In this document: piece after piece, positions 16,727 to 25,390 of the stretch | Position numbering within the stretch: the stretch's first letter is position 1 | Layout of the letters: each line of letters opens with the position of its first letter | DNA from: an uncultured Spirochaetaceae bacterium | GTDB lineage: Bacteria; Spirochaetota; Spirochaetia; Treponematales; Treponemataceae | Direction of reading: 5' to 3' | Assembly: GCA_902802305.1 (NCBI GenBank) | Contig: CADCLG010000003.1 | Coordinates: 1 to 64,000 of the forward strand | DNA: 64,000 bases | Notes under the pieces: generated by a model | The model's database searches: none | Seen by the model: only the letters and a program-made list of their open reading frames with translations | Told to the model about the DNA's origin: nothing | Position numbers and translations under genes: made by a program

Positions 16727-17935
16727 ATGAAAGATATAATAAAAAGCCTGATTACAATTCTTATATCGGGTTTTCTTCTTGTTGCCTGTGCCTGCAATCC
16801 GGTGACTAAGGGAAATCCTCCTGAAAATGAAGGAGATTTTGTGGATACAATAGTTTATGGTGATTCAAAAAAAGTCTGTGCAGCTTATATTGCTCTGTGG
16901 GGAGTTTATGATCCAGAAAACAAAAAGCACAGAGCATGGACTGCAGATGATATAAGGGGTGATTTGCTTACCGATTTGATTTTATCCTTTGCAACTTTGA
17001 GTGATAAGGATCATGTCAGTCTTGAGCTGGGAGATTATAATTCATATAAATCAAAGGTGGATAAGGTTCATGCCCAGTATAAGGATTTAAGGATTTCACT
17101 TGCTATTGGTGGGGCTTCCGAAGGAACAGAGGATTTTTCTAAAATGGCTGCCGATAAATCCTTGCGGGGGAAGTTTGTAGCTAATGTTGAATCTTTCTTA
17201 AAAAATAATCCTTCTGTCAGTGGAATTGATATTGACTGGGAATATCCTGGAAATAAACGGGATGCAAAGAAAAATCAGGAGGAAATCAATAATTATATTC
17301 AGCTTTTGAAAGAATTAAGGCTAATGATGAATGCTCTTGGTGAGGAAAATGGAAGCTACTACAGGCTTACGACCGCACTTCCTGGGGACAGAAGAAATCT
17401 GATTGAAAATATAACAGAAATCCAAAAGTATCTGAATGGGATAAATCTGATGATGTATGATTATCATGGTTCATGGAGTGAAGAAACAGGTCATAATGCA
17501 CCGCTTAATCGTACCGCAATTGCCCTGAAAAAATATCTGGACGCTGGAGCTCAAGCCGAAAAAATCATTTTTGGTCTCCCTTTTTATGGACAGAGATGGA
17601 GAGGTGTAAAAGCTGGAGCTTCTGGCCCACAAAAAAATGGACTAGGTGTAGCTGTTAGTCCAAATTACAGTAGTGATTATGGAATTGCCTATCCGGAAAT
17701 TCTGGAGCTTATGAAAGATTTTGAGTATCAGCAGTTCTGGGATGAAGAAGCTCAGGCTCCTTATTTGTACAGTGCAAAAGATAAGGTCTTTGTTTCTTAC
17801 AATGATGAAAGGTCCATAGAAAGTATTTCCAGACTGGTAAAAGAAAATAAGCTTGGTGGAATGATGACCTGGGAATATGGACAGGATATGACGATGACTC
17901 TTTTGGAAGTAATGCATAAAAACTGCACCGAGTAA
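16727..17935 (+). CDS. GH18 chitinase-like lipoprotein
   Basis: 402 residues from the ATG at 16727, preferred over 16661 because GAAGGAT precedes it and because the lipoprotein signal then begins at residue 1. The lipobox is LLVAC. The GH18 barrel is clear: LRISLAIGGASEG on strand 3 and GIDIDWEYPG with the catalytic glutamate (DxxDxDxE) on strand 4, then INLMMYDYHGSW, IIFGLPFYGQRW and GGMMTWEYGQD. It should hydrolyse beta-1,4-linked GlcNAc polymers at the cell surface or in the periplasm. It is the first gene right of the LacI regulator and appears to be transcribed alone, as a terminator follows. Confidence 0.9.
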   Translation: MKDIIKSLITILISGFLLVACACNPVTKGNPPENEGDFVDTIVYGDSKKVCAAYIALWGVYDPENKKHRAWTADDIRGDLLTDLILSFATLSDKDHVSLELGDYNSYKSKVDKVHAQYKDLRISLAIGGASEGTEDFSKMAADKSLRGKFVANVESFLKNNPSVSGIDIDWEYPGNKRDAKKNQEEINNYIQLLKELRLMMNALGEENGSYYRLTTALPGDRRNLIENITEIQKYLNGINLMMYDYHGSWSEETGHNAPLNRTAIALKKYLDAGAQAEKIIFGLPFYGQRWRGVKAGASGPQKNGLGVAVSPNYSSDYGIAYPEILELMKDFEYQQFWDEEAQAPYLYSAKDKVFVSYNDERSIESISRLVKENKLGGMMTWEYGQDMTMTLLEVMHKNCTE

Positions 17936-18109
17936 AGAGAAGCAAAAAAGGGAAAAAAGGTATGAATAAGGAAAAACCCCGATTTTTCTGTGAAAGTTCC
18001 CGGTGTAAAATTAGATATAAATAAAAAAAAGTTATGTGAAAAGTTGATTTATTCCATGGAAAAAGTTTTTTAATTTCTTCCTAAAACATTCCTAAATTAT
18101 TTTATTACA

Positions 18110-18145
18110 GATTTTCTGAATCTAGGTTCAGAAAATCTTTTTTTT
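18110..18145 (+). terminator. Rho-independent terminator
   Basis: GATTTTCTGAA-TCTAGG-TTCAGAAAATC with an 11-base stem followed by eight T. It ends the GH18 transcript 175 bases after the stop codon. The gap 17936-18109 shows no gene. Confidence 0.8.
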
Positions 18146-18190
18146 GTGCAAAAATGATTTTAGGTCTGCCTCAAAAAGCTTAATCTATTT

Positions 18191-19044
18191 TTAAGCGATA
18201 ACTTCAGCAGCTAATTGTTTTACTTCATCAACAGTCAGTCCAGTTCCCTGTGCAATTTGTTCTGGAGTCAAAATATTCATTTTCAGAAAGTTTTTGCGCT
18301 TTCGAGAGCATTTTTCTTTTCACCAATTGCAATACCTTTTTCTTGACCAGCATTAAAGTCATAGGTTCTCTGTCGTTCCCAAGTCATATACTGAACCCTC
18401 CATTGCATGTTGTGTTTGGCATCATTTACGTATTTATTCAAATCTGATGTGTAATCATTTGATGCCCTGTTCGAGATAAGGAATTCAAAAAAACTTTTGA
18501 TTTCTTTGTCTTTAATCATTTTAGCACATGTTTTTGCAATGAAAAAGTGTTTTAATGCCCCATCGTCTAATTTTGTTTCACCGTCTTCTTTGCAGGTGTA
18601 GTCAAAAGTGTATACCGGTATTCCTCTTTTGAAGATGTCGTCCAGACAGATGAATATTACATGAGAATCCATTAATTCCTTATATTCTTGTCCTGCCTTA
18701 AGTGTGTCTAAGTCCATGAGCGCCTGATAGTATCTGGAGCGTTTAGGTAAATCATCTGTATTTGCTGCCTGTATTTCTATGTCATACATTTTGTTGATAT
18801 CTTTTACGAATACATCAAGACGGATTCCTTTTGCATCATGATCTAAGTCTATTACTTCCTCATTATGCATCTCCATACGTTCAATTTTGATATTTAGCAG
18901 CATTTCAATCAAATGTTTACAGGCATCCGGATGATGTCGCATTACTTTATAAAAAATAAAGTTGTTTGCCAGTGTGGCTCTTTCCCATTTTTCTTCTGGT
19001 GTTAGCGGACGGTCTTGTTCTGACGTTTTGCTTGTTTGAATCAT
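18191..19044 (-). pseudogene. Rpn-family nuclease, frameshifted at A5 (copy c)
   Basis: The main frame encodes 253 residues and stops after ESAKTF. With one more A in the run at 18291-18295 it would continue as AKNFLKMNILTPEQIAQGTG and on to a stop at 18191; the total is one base short of a multiple of three. The core is the classic Rpn type: FYKVMRHHPDACKHLIEMLL, IRLDVFVKD and YDIEIQAAN, supplying the D and the E-x-Q pair. An internal ATG at 18387 has GGAGGG eight bases upstream. The sequence GCA AAA ACT would allow a -1 slip on AAA that restores the frame, so a minor full-length product is possible. Loss by mutation or a sequencing error is equally possible. Confidence 0.75.
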
Positions 19045-19477
19045 GTTTCTTTCTCCTACACCTTTTATTAGTCAAAAAATGAAGAAAAAGTGCAGTCTAT
19101 AACAAAAATTTCTAAAAAAATTTGATGAACTTGAATGTCGTGATTGATAATTCTTTTATCAATATGGGAATCAGCATTTAGGTTCATTAATATGAGAAGC
19201 ATTAAAAAGTGACTGAATTATTGCAAGCATTCGGTAGACAATTCAACATCAAAATTTCAATATTTTTAACTTTACTTATTAAATTTTGTTATAAATTTAC
19301 TTTAACTTTTTACGTGAAAATTAAAACACCAGAAAAGCAGTAAAAAAAGCCCGAAAAAGGTAAAATTCTTTAAAAAAATCGTGAATTTCAGAAAAAAAAC
19401 TTGACAAATCAAAAATTCAGGGCATATTATTATATTGAAAAAGGTTTCACGTGAAAGTTAAAAAATAGGAGGTTATT
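19045..19477. promoter_or_regulatory. Promoter and LacI-type operator of the lipoprotein operon
   Basis: Long intergenic region without a gene. It holds TTGACA (19401-19406), an 18-base spacer and TATTAT (19425-19430), then the palindrome TTTCACGTGAAA at 19445-19456, around +10 to +20, where a repressor would block elongation. A degenerate copy, TTTTACGTGAAAA, is at 19308-19320. A small hairpin TTGATAA/TTATCAA lies near 19144-19161. The left end carries the Rpn copy c leader with TTATTAGTCAAAAAATGAAG. Confidence 0.7.
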
Positions 19478-20347
19478 ATGAAACTCACAAAGAAAATATT
19501 AATTGGATCGCTTGCAGCTTTTGCAATTGCGATGTTGACTGGATGTCCGGGAGATGGACCTGCACCACTAGGAGATGAACCGTATTATGGTGAAAATAAA
19601 TACGGAACACCAAGTAAAAATCTTCTTGATAATGGAGATGCTGAAGGAACCGAAGGTGAAATTATGGATGTTGATACATATAATTTTACCAAGGAAACAG
19701 TTGATGTTGAAGGCGGACATGCATTCAAGATAACTCAGACAGGAAGTTGGGGCGAATTAATCATTGATTTGACAGATTACTATGCTCCAGGAAAATCATA
19801 TCTTATTTCTGCAAAAGTAAAAAACAACCCAGATGCTGAAGCTGCTTACAAAGATGCTGCTTTTACAGCTTCATATTGTGTTTATTCAGGTGCTGTAAAG
19901 AATTGGGCAATTGCAGAGAAGAAAAGAACAGGTGAAGATATTGAACATTATGATTTTCCTGGTGATATCGAAGGAATTGTAGGTCCTTGGGGTGGTGCAA
20001 AAGTTACAACAGGTGCAGATTATGAATGCGAGAATTGGCCTTACACAGACGATGAATTCAATGTTGTAACAGAACTTTCTGATGACTGGGAAGAAATCAA
20101 ATATATCATTCCGTCTACTGAAATTGAAAGGATGATTAATAATACAGGTCTTTACGTTTTTGAAGTTGAATTCTATGCCGGAGGATCAAATGAATGTCCT
20201 GCAGGTTATTCATACCTTATTGATGATATTTCTATTATTGATTTCAACTCAGAAATTAGACGAACTGGAAGAACTTGGAAGGATCCTAATGCAAAAGATC
20301 CAAATGAAGAAGAGCCTGAAGAAGGTGAAGACGACTCAGAAGAGTAA
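19478..20347 (+). CDS. Carbohydrate-binding-module-like lipoprotein
   Basis: 289 residues; GGAGG ribosome site. Signal peptide with lipobox LTGC at about residues 20-23, then GDGPAP. The mature part opens NLLDNGDAEGTEGE and has GHAFKITQTGSWGELIIDL, YYAPGKSYLISAKVKN and a closing YSYLIDDISIIDF, the jelly-roll layout of CBM4/CBM9/CBM22-type modules. The last 30 residues are very acidic (DPNEEEPEEGEDDSEE). No catalytic domain is attached, so it is probably a surface glycan-binding protein. It is the first gene of the operon behind the LacI operator. Confidence 0.7.
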   Translation: MKLTKKILIGSLAAFAIAMLTGCPGDGPAPLGDEPYYGENKYGTPSKNLLDNGDAEGTEGEIMDVDTYNFTKETVDVEGGHAFKITQTGSWGELIIDLTDYYAPGKSYLISAKVKNNPDAEAAYKDAAFTASYCVYSGAVKNWAIAEKKRTGEDIEHYDFPGDIEGIVGPWGGAKVTTGADYECENWPYTDDEFNVVTELSDDWEEIKYIIPSTEIERMINNTGLYVFEVEFYAGGSNECPAGYSYLIDDISIIDFNSEIRRTGRTWKDPNAKDPNEEEPEEGEDDSEE

Positions 20348-20353
20348 TCAAAA

Positions 20354-20408
20354 AAGAAGCGTTGCTTCTTAAAAATATCACGACCTGCTTTTAAGGGGCA
20401 GGCGTGGA
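20354..20408 (+). terminator. Intercistronic hairpins
   Basis: AAGAAGC-GTT-GCTTCTT at 20355-20371, then an imperfect stem-loop at 20379-20406 built from CACGACCTGC and GGCAGGCGTG. No T-run follows, so these look like mRNA-stabilising or attenuating structures within the operon rather than full terminators. Confidence 0.4.
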
Positions 20409-20425
20409 AGTTTTAGGAGAAATTT

Positions 20426-21727
20426 ATGAAAAAATTAACAAAAATTGCATCAGTATTATTGTTTGCTGCACTTTCAATGGCAGCATTTGGTTGCAAAAAA
20501 GGAACAGATGAGCCAGATTCAACACCAGTTCCACCTGTAGAGGAAACTGTTAGCCCAGTAGCATTCAGTGTTGCAGCTGGTGAAGTTGAAAAAGACACAA
20601 CAGTTGCTCTTTCAACATCTACAGAAGGTGCTGAAATCTATTATTTAGTTGTAAAAGGTGATGATACAGCAACACTTACTGCAGAAAATTATAAAACAGC
20701 TGGAAAATATGCTGACCCAATTGCAATTACTGAAGCTGTAAAAATTTATGCTATCGCAGCAAAAGGTGAAAAGGTTTCTGAAGTAACTTCTGCAGCATAC
20801 ACAATCAAAGTTGTAGCTCCAGTAGTTCCAGAAGATGCTATGCGCTTGTGGACAGCAGAATCAACAGCTACTGCTTGGTCTGTGTACAATTATGAAGATC
20901 TTGAAAAACTTGCAGAAGTTGTAAATGGCGGAACAGATCTTGCTGGTATTGTAATTACACAGAAAGAAGATATTGCAATCAATGAAGCTGTTCTTGGAGA
21001 TGGATTTGTAGAACCAGCAGAAGCAGAAGGTGCTGAGCCTAATGCAGATCTCATCAACTTTGCAGGAATTGGTAGCAAGGATAAATCATTTGCCGGAACT
21101 TATGATGGAAACGGTAAGAAAATTACTGGTCTTTACATTTATGGTGGACAGCAGGGACTTGGATTTATTGGTGCAGTAAATGGTGCAACAGTAAAGAATG
21201 TTATTATTCTTGATGGTTGTGTTATTAACAAGAATGTTTGGGAAGGTCTTGATAGTAAAGGAAATCCTTCTCACGATGGTACAGACGATGACCGCTTTGG
21301 TGGACTTATTGGTGTTACAAAAGGTGGTGAAAACACTATTGAAAATTGTATCTTTGTAGGAACAGTTGGTTCAGAGGCTGCAAAAGTACGTGGAGCAGCA
21401 TATGATGAATCTGATGCAAATCCTTATGAATACATTGGTGGTATCATTGGTCGTGTAGAATCTTCAACAACTGCAAATCTTAAGAACTGTTTCTCTCTTG
21501 TAAAACTTTATGGTTCAGCAGCAGCTTTGGTAAAGAAAGTTTCTGGAACAGCAAACTGTACAGATTGTATTGGTGTTAGCTTGGACAAAAAAGTTTACAA
21601 AACAAAAGATGCAGAAAGTGCAAAGCTCGATGAAGAAGGCGGAGTTACAAAAGCAGAAGTTATTGAAGCAGTTAAAACAGCAAGTGGAATTGACCTTACA
21701 GATTACTTCACAAAAGCAGGACTCTAA
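20426..21727 (+). CDS. Lipoprotein with Fn3-associated and GLUG-like repeats
   Basis: 433 residues. The signal peptide ends in the lipobox AFGC at about residue 24. Residues 45-130 resemble the chitobiase C-terminal/Fn3-associated domain (GAEIYYLVVKGDD, GKYADPIAITEAVKIYAIAAKGE). The remainder shows a beta-helix-like array: FAGTYDGNGKKITGLYI, GLGFIGAVNGATVKNVII, FGGLIGVTKGGENTIENCIF, GTVGSEAAK, close to GLUG repeats of surface adhesins. The segment after AMRLWTAES is shared with the next gene. It is probably a surface-bound glycan-binding or adhesion protein. Confidence 0.7.
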   Translation: MKKLTKIASVLLFAALSMAAFGCKKGTDEPDSTPVPPVEETVSPVAFSVAAGEVEKDTTVALSTSTEGAEIYYLVVKGDDTATLTAENYKTAGKYADPIAITEAVKIYAIAAKGEKVSEVTSAAYTIKVVAPVVPEDAMRLWTAESTATAWSVYNYEDLEKLAEVVNGGTDLAGIVITQKEDIAINEAVLGDGFVEPAEAEGAEPNADLINFAGIGSKDKSFAGTYDGNGKKITGLYIYGGQQGLGFIGAVNGATVKNVIILDGCVINKNVWEGLDSKGNPSHDGTDDDRFGGLIGVTKGGENTIENCIFVGTVGSEAAKVRGAAYDESDANPYEYIGGIIGRVESSTTANLKNCFSLVKLYGSAAALVKKVSGTANCTDCIGVSLDKKVYKTKDAESAKLDEEGGVTKAEVIEAVKTASGIDLTDYFTKAGL

Positions 21728-21741
21728 TAATAATTAAACCT

Positions 21742-21789
21742 AAAGATGTCTGGGATTCTGGGCTAAATCTGGAAAAACAGACATCTTTT
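21742..21789 (+). terminator. Intercistronic hairpin (attenuator or terminator)
   Basis: AAAGATGTCTG pairs with CAGACATCTTT across a 25-base loop and ends in TTTTC. It separates two lipoprotein genes and may lower expression of downstream genes. Confidence 0.5.
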
Positions 21790-21813
21790 CGAAAAAAATA
21801 AGAGGAGAAAATT

Positions 21814-22773
21814 ATGAAAAAGATATCTAAACTTGTAGGACTTACATTGGCAGCTTTGGCAATTATGTTAACTGGATGTAGAAAAAGTACAGGTAGTTCA
21901 ACACCAATCGAAAAAGAAGAAATCCCTGCAGATGCAATGAGAAACTTTACAGATGATTCAAAAGAATCTGATTGGGGAATTTATGGTGTAGAAGACCTTG
22001 AAAAGCTTTCAGAAGTTGTTAATGGTGGAAATAATTTTAAAGGAATGACAGTTACTGTTAAAAAGGACATCGTAATAAACAAGAAAGTTTTGTCAGCTGA
22101 TTATTTAGAACCTGAAGAAGGTCCAGATGCTACTCCTACCCCAGGCTTGAAGAATCTTAATTCAATCGGAACTGGAAAAACTTTAGTAGACGATGGTGAT
22201 TCCGCTGAAAAAGACTTCTGTGGAACATTTGATGGAAATGGAAAAATCATTTCTGGTCTTTATATGTATCAGGGACATCAGGGCTTAGGTCTTATTGGTT
22301 GTGCAAACGATGCAGTTATTAAGAATGTAATTCTTGTAGATGCATGTGTTATAAATAAAAATGTACAGAGAGATGAAGAAGCAAAATATCCGCCACACGA
22401 TGGATATGATGATGACCGCTTTGGTGGAATCGTTGGATTGGTAAAAAGTGATGGTGTAACAATTGAAAACTGTCTCTTTGCTGGTGTATTAGGTTCACAG
22501 GCTGCAATAAATCATGGAGCAGATTTGGAAAAGAATCCTTATGAATATATTGGTGCTCTTGTTGGACGTTGTACTGCAGAATCTGAAGCAAAAGATAGCT
22601 TTGCTTTCGCTCGTATTTATGGAAGTCATGAAAATGTAATTTGTGGTAGAGAATCTGAAAATCTTGAACAAAAGAACGTTACAGGTGTTGAAATAGATTC
22701 AAATACTAATTTTGAAGATTTAGCAGCTCAAATCGAAGATGCTATCGCAACAATTAAAGCAAACTTACAGTAA
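21814..22773 (+). CDS. Lipoprotein with GLUG-like repeats, paralogue
   Basis: 319 residues, lipobox LTGC near residue 22. From residue 37 it is colinear with the second half of the preceding lipoprotein (AMRNFTDDSKESDWGIYG, VEDLEKLSEVVNGGNNFKGM, FCGTFDGNGKIISGLYM, GLGLIGCANDAVIKNVIL, RFGGIVGLVKSDGVTIENC), but it lacks the Fn3-associated domain. The two therefore arose by duplication, with domain loss or gain. Role unknown; a surface beta-helix protein is likely. Confidence 0.7.
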   Translation: MKKISKLVGLTLAALAIMLTGCRKSTGSSTPIEKEEIPADAMRNFTDDSKESDWGIYGVEDLEKLSEVVNGGNNFKGMTVTVKKDIVINKKVLSADYLEPEEGPDATPTPGLKNLNSIGTGKTLVDDGDSAEKDFCGTFDGNGKIISGLYMYQGHQGLGLIGCANDAVIKNVILVDACVINKNVQRDEEAKYPPHDGYDDDRFGGIVGLVKSDGVTIENCLFAGVLGSQAAINHGADLEKNPYEYIGALVGRCTAESEAKDSFAFARIYGSHENVICGRESENLEQKNVTGVEIDSNTNFEDLAAQIEDAIATIKANLQ

Positions 22774-22818
22774 TCGTAAATCAACCTTAATAACCCAACC
22801 TTAAACAAGGAGACTATT

Positions 22819-23406
22819 ATGAAGAAAATTAAATTATTACTTGCAGCGTTGGCAGTATTTGCTTGCACAGGTTTTGTTTTTGCACAGGAAAACATGATTG
22901 CTCATGGCGATTTTGAAGGTGCAGATATAAAAGAATGGATTGCAGAAGGAAGTACAATTACTCTTCCAGCTGGAAAAGGTGTAAACGGCTCTACAGCTCT
23001 TTTAGTTCGTGGAAAATACAACTGGAGTGGTGTAGGTAAAGACCTTACAAAAATGAACGTTTGTGATGGTTCAGATTATTATGTTGAAGTTTGGTTCAAG
23101 CTTGATCCGGCAGATAAAGGTAAACGCAAATCAGATGTAGCATTGGCAATTCAGCCGGATGATATTTCTGAAGAAGATTATGATAACTTCATCTACATGG
23201 GACTTGATCCAGAAGATTCTTATACAGGTTCTTCTGTAGATATTAACAACAAAGAATATGTAAAGGTAAACGGAGTTCTCAAAGGTGATGTAATTCTTGA
23301 AGAACTTCATGGAAGAAAGAGTGTTAGCTCAATTATCTACTTCAAAACAGATAATCCTGCACGCCCTTACTACATCGACAACGTAATCATCAAAAAAATT
23401 AAATAA
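22819..23406 (+). CDS. Secreted CBM-like jelly-roll protein
   Basis: 195 residues; AAGGAG ribosome site; signal peptide ending FVFAQ at about 23 with no lipobox, so a free periplasmic protein. The mature chain begins NMIAHGDFEGADIKEWIAEG and ends ARPYYIDNVIIKKIK, with SDYYVEVWFKLDP in the middle, a complete CBM4/22-type beta-sandwich and nothing else. It is the only non-lipoprotein of the operon. It may be a soluble glycan-binding protein. Confidence 0.7.
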   Translation: MKKIKLLLAALAVFACTGFVFAQENMIAHGDFEGADIKEWIAEGSTITLPAGKGVNGSTALLVRGKYNWSGVGKDLTKMNVCDGSDYYVEVWFKLDPADKGKRKSDVALAIQPDDISEEDYDNFIYMGLDPEDSYTGSSVDINNKEYVKVNGVLKGDVILEELHGRKSVSSIIYFKTDNPARPYYIDNVIIKKIK

Positions 23407-23432
23407 TTTAAAAATATTCAAGGAGAAACAAA

Positions 23433-25313
23433 ATGAAAAAAAATCTTACTAAAATAACAGGAATTGCTTTGGCTTCTCTGGCATTGTTATTGGTTGGATG
23501 TCCAGGTCCAGATACCGAGCCAGATCCAAGTCCACTACCACCACCACCAGAGCCAACAATACTTCCTGATGAAGATGCTGACACTATTCATGCTATGATT
23601 CTTCCACACGGTACAGAAGCTGTAATTGCTCCATGGGAAAAAGCATCTAATGCATTGGCAACAGACTTACCTGAATATGTAACAAACTTTTCCGATTTTA
23701 AGACTATAAAAATTATTAACGAAAAAGGAAAGGAAGTTGATTATAAAACTCAAGAGCTCAATGAAAAGACTAACAGAACTCCAGAACTTAAAGCAGCTAT
23801 CCAGAAAGCAATAGATGAAAATCTTTTTGCTGGTAAAACACCAAAGAACATAATCCAGATTTTTGGTGATGGTATGGGTGAAAGCCATATTGTTGCTTCA
23901 AGAAAATATTACGGTGATTTGATTATGGATATGCTTCCATATCATGCTCCTGTAAACCATAATTCTTTTCCAAAACCAGGTGAAGGTGATTTATCAAAGA
24001 GCGATACAACAACTGACTCTTCTGCAGGTGGTACTGCAGTTGTAACAGGTTTTAAGACACGTTATGGATATATCGGTCTTGATGGAAATGGTACACCTGT
24101 AAAAAATCTTGCAGAACTTGCACGTGAGAAAGGAATGATTGTTGGTAATGTAACAAATGATCACATGGGTGATGCTACTCCTGCTGATGTAAGTGTTCAT
24201 TCTATAAACAGAAATTACCAGAATTCAATTTATGGAAAACTATTCCTTTCTTCTCCTGATATTGCAATGGGTTCTGACTACGGTTATTCAGAATACATTC
24301 AGGAAAGTAAGTGGGATGCTGATGGAAGAAAAACAATTGATGAAATTTATGCAGGATTGGATTCAAAAACAAAATCAAAATATTCACTAAAAGAAGGAAC
24401 AGCCGATTACAATGATGCTATGCTTTCTGTATGGTTTGACACAAATAAAGATACATTGCAGAAGTGGGCTATTGCAATGCTCAATAAGTTTGATGGCAAG
24501 AATTTGACAGGTTCTACTTATGACTTCAACAACTGGTACAAAGACAGAAATATGCATTCTTATAAAAAATTCCCTGCCCTTGTTTCTGCTGTTCAGTCTT
24601 CTGATTATAAAATTCGCGCTTTCGCAAACTATGAGTATGATGCTGATTACGACGATGATCATGTTTTAAGAACAGCTCCTAAGTTTGGTTATAAACTTGG
24701 TTATGGTAAGAAAAACACACAACTTCCAACTTATCCTGAAATGGTTGCAGCTACACTTTCTGTTCTTGACCATAAAGCAAAGGCAAACAATGACTCTGGT
24801 TTCTATTGTCTTATTGAAAATACTGTTTCTGACGGTTGGGGACATGCTAAGAGACCTTATGATTGTATGAACGAAATCCAGTGCTTTGATGAAGGTCTTG
24901 CAATTGCACTTAAATATGTTCTTGAAAATCCAGATACACTTTTGGTTGTAACTGCTGACCATGAAACAGGTGGACTTGAATACAGATCAAACTGGGAAAC
25001 AAACTATAAGAGGATTGTATCTACTACTAAAAGTCATTCGCCAAATCCAGTTCCAGTACTTGCATTTGGTGCCGGTGCTGATATATTCCCTAAGAGAGTT
25101 GATACAAAAGATTGGACTGCTGATGACTGGGCTACTTATGTAAAAGAAGGAAAGGATAACAAAGGAAACTTGTTAACTATTCAGAACCGAGAAACTGGTA
25201 TCTTAATTGCTAAGGCAATGGGATATGATCACTTTGGTGACTTGAATGGTAATGGTGTACTTGATCCTGATACTGAATACGATTCTATTGTAAATTACAA
25301 AGTCGCTGAATAA
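23433..25313 (+). CDS. Alkaline phosphatase family lipoprotein 1
   Basis: 626 residues; lipobox LVGC and a proline-rich spacer (PSPLPPPPEP). All main PhoA motifs are present: IIQIFGDGMGESH (first metal aspartate), TTDSSAGGTAVVTG (nucleophile serine after TD), GDATPADVSVHS (Mg ligand threonine), ENTVSDGWGHAKR, LLVVTADHETGG (DHE cluster), and HSPNPVPVLAFG (distal histidine). A large insertion lies in the middle (residues about 280-420). It should be a catalytically competent phosphomonoesterase or -diesterase exposed outside the cytoplasm. A closing DLNGNGVLDPDTEYD resembles a dockerin-like calcium loop, single copy. Confidence 0.85.
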   Translation: MKKNLTKITGIALASLALLLVGCPGPDTEPDPSPLPPPPEPTILPDEDADTIHAMILPHGTEAVIAPWEKASNALATDLPEYVTNFSDFKTIKIINEKGKEVDYKTQELNEKTNRTPELKAAIQKAIDENLFAGKTPKNIIQIFGDGMGESHIVASRKYYGDLIMDMLPYHAPVNHNSFPKPGEGDLSKSDTTTDSSAGGTAVVTGFKTRYGYIGLDGNGTPVKNLAELAREKGMIVGNVTNDHMGDATPADVSVHSINRNYQNSIYGKLFLSSPDIAMGSDYGYSEYIQESKWDADGRKTIDEIYAGLDSKTKSKYSLKEGTADYNDAMLSVWFDTNKDTLQKWAIAMLNKFDGKNLTGSTYDFNNWYKDRNMHSYKKFPALVSAVQSSDYKIRAFANYEYDADYDDDHVLRTAPKFGYKLGYGKKNTQLPTYPEMVAATLSVLDHKAKANNDSGFYCLIENTVSDGWGHAKRPYDCMNEIQCFDEGLAIALKYVLENPDTLLVVTADHETGGLEYRSNWETNYKRIVSTTKSHSPNPVPVLAFGAGADIFPKRVDTKDWTADDWATYVKEGKDNKGNLLTIQNRETGILIAKAMGYDHFGDLNGNGVLDPDTEYDSIVNYKVAE

Positions 25314-25327
25314 TCAAAAAAAATAAG

Positions 25328-25377
25328 GGGGATGACTAATAAGAATGTAAAAAAAACTTATAAGTCATCCCTTTTTT
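25328..25377 (+). terminator. Rho-independent terminator inside the lipoprotein run
   Basis: GGGATGACTAATAAG pairs with CTTATAAGTCATCCC and is followed by six T. It probably ends or reduces transcription before the next gene, dividing the run into two units. Confidence 0.75.
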
Positions 25378-25390
25378 GATTGGAGGAAAA

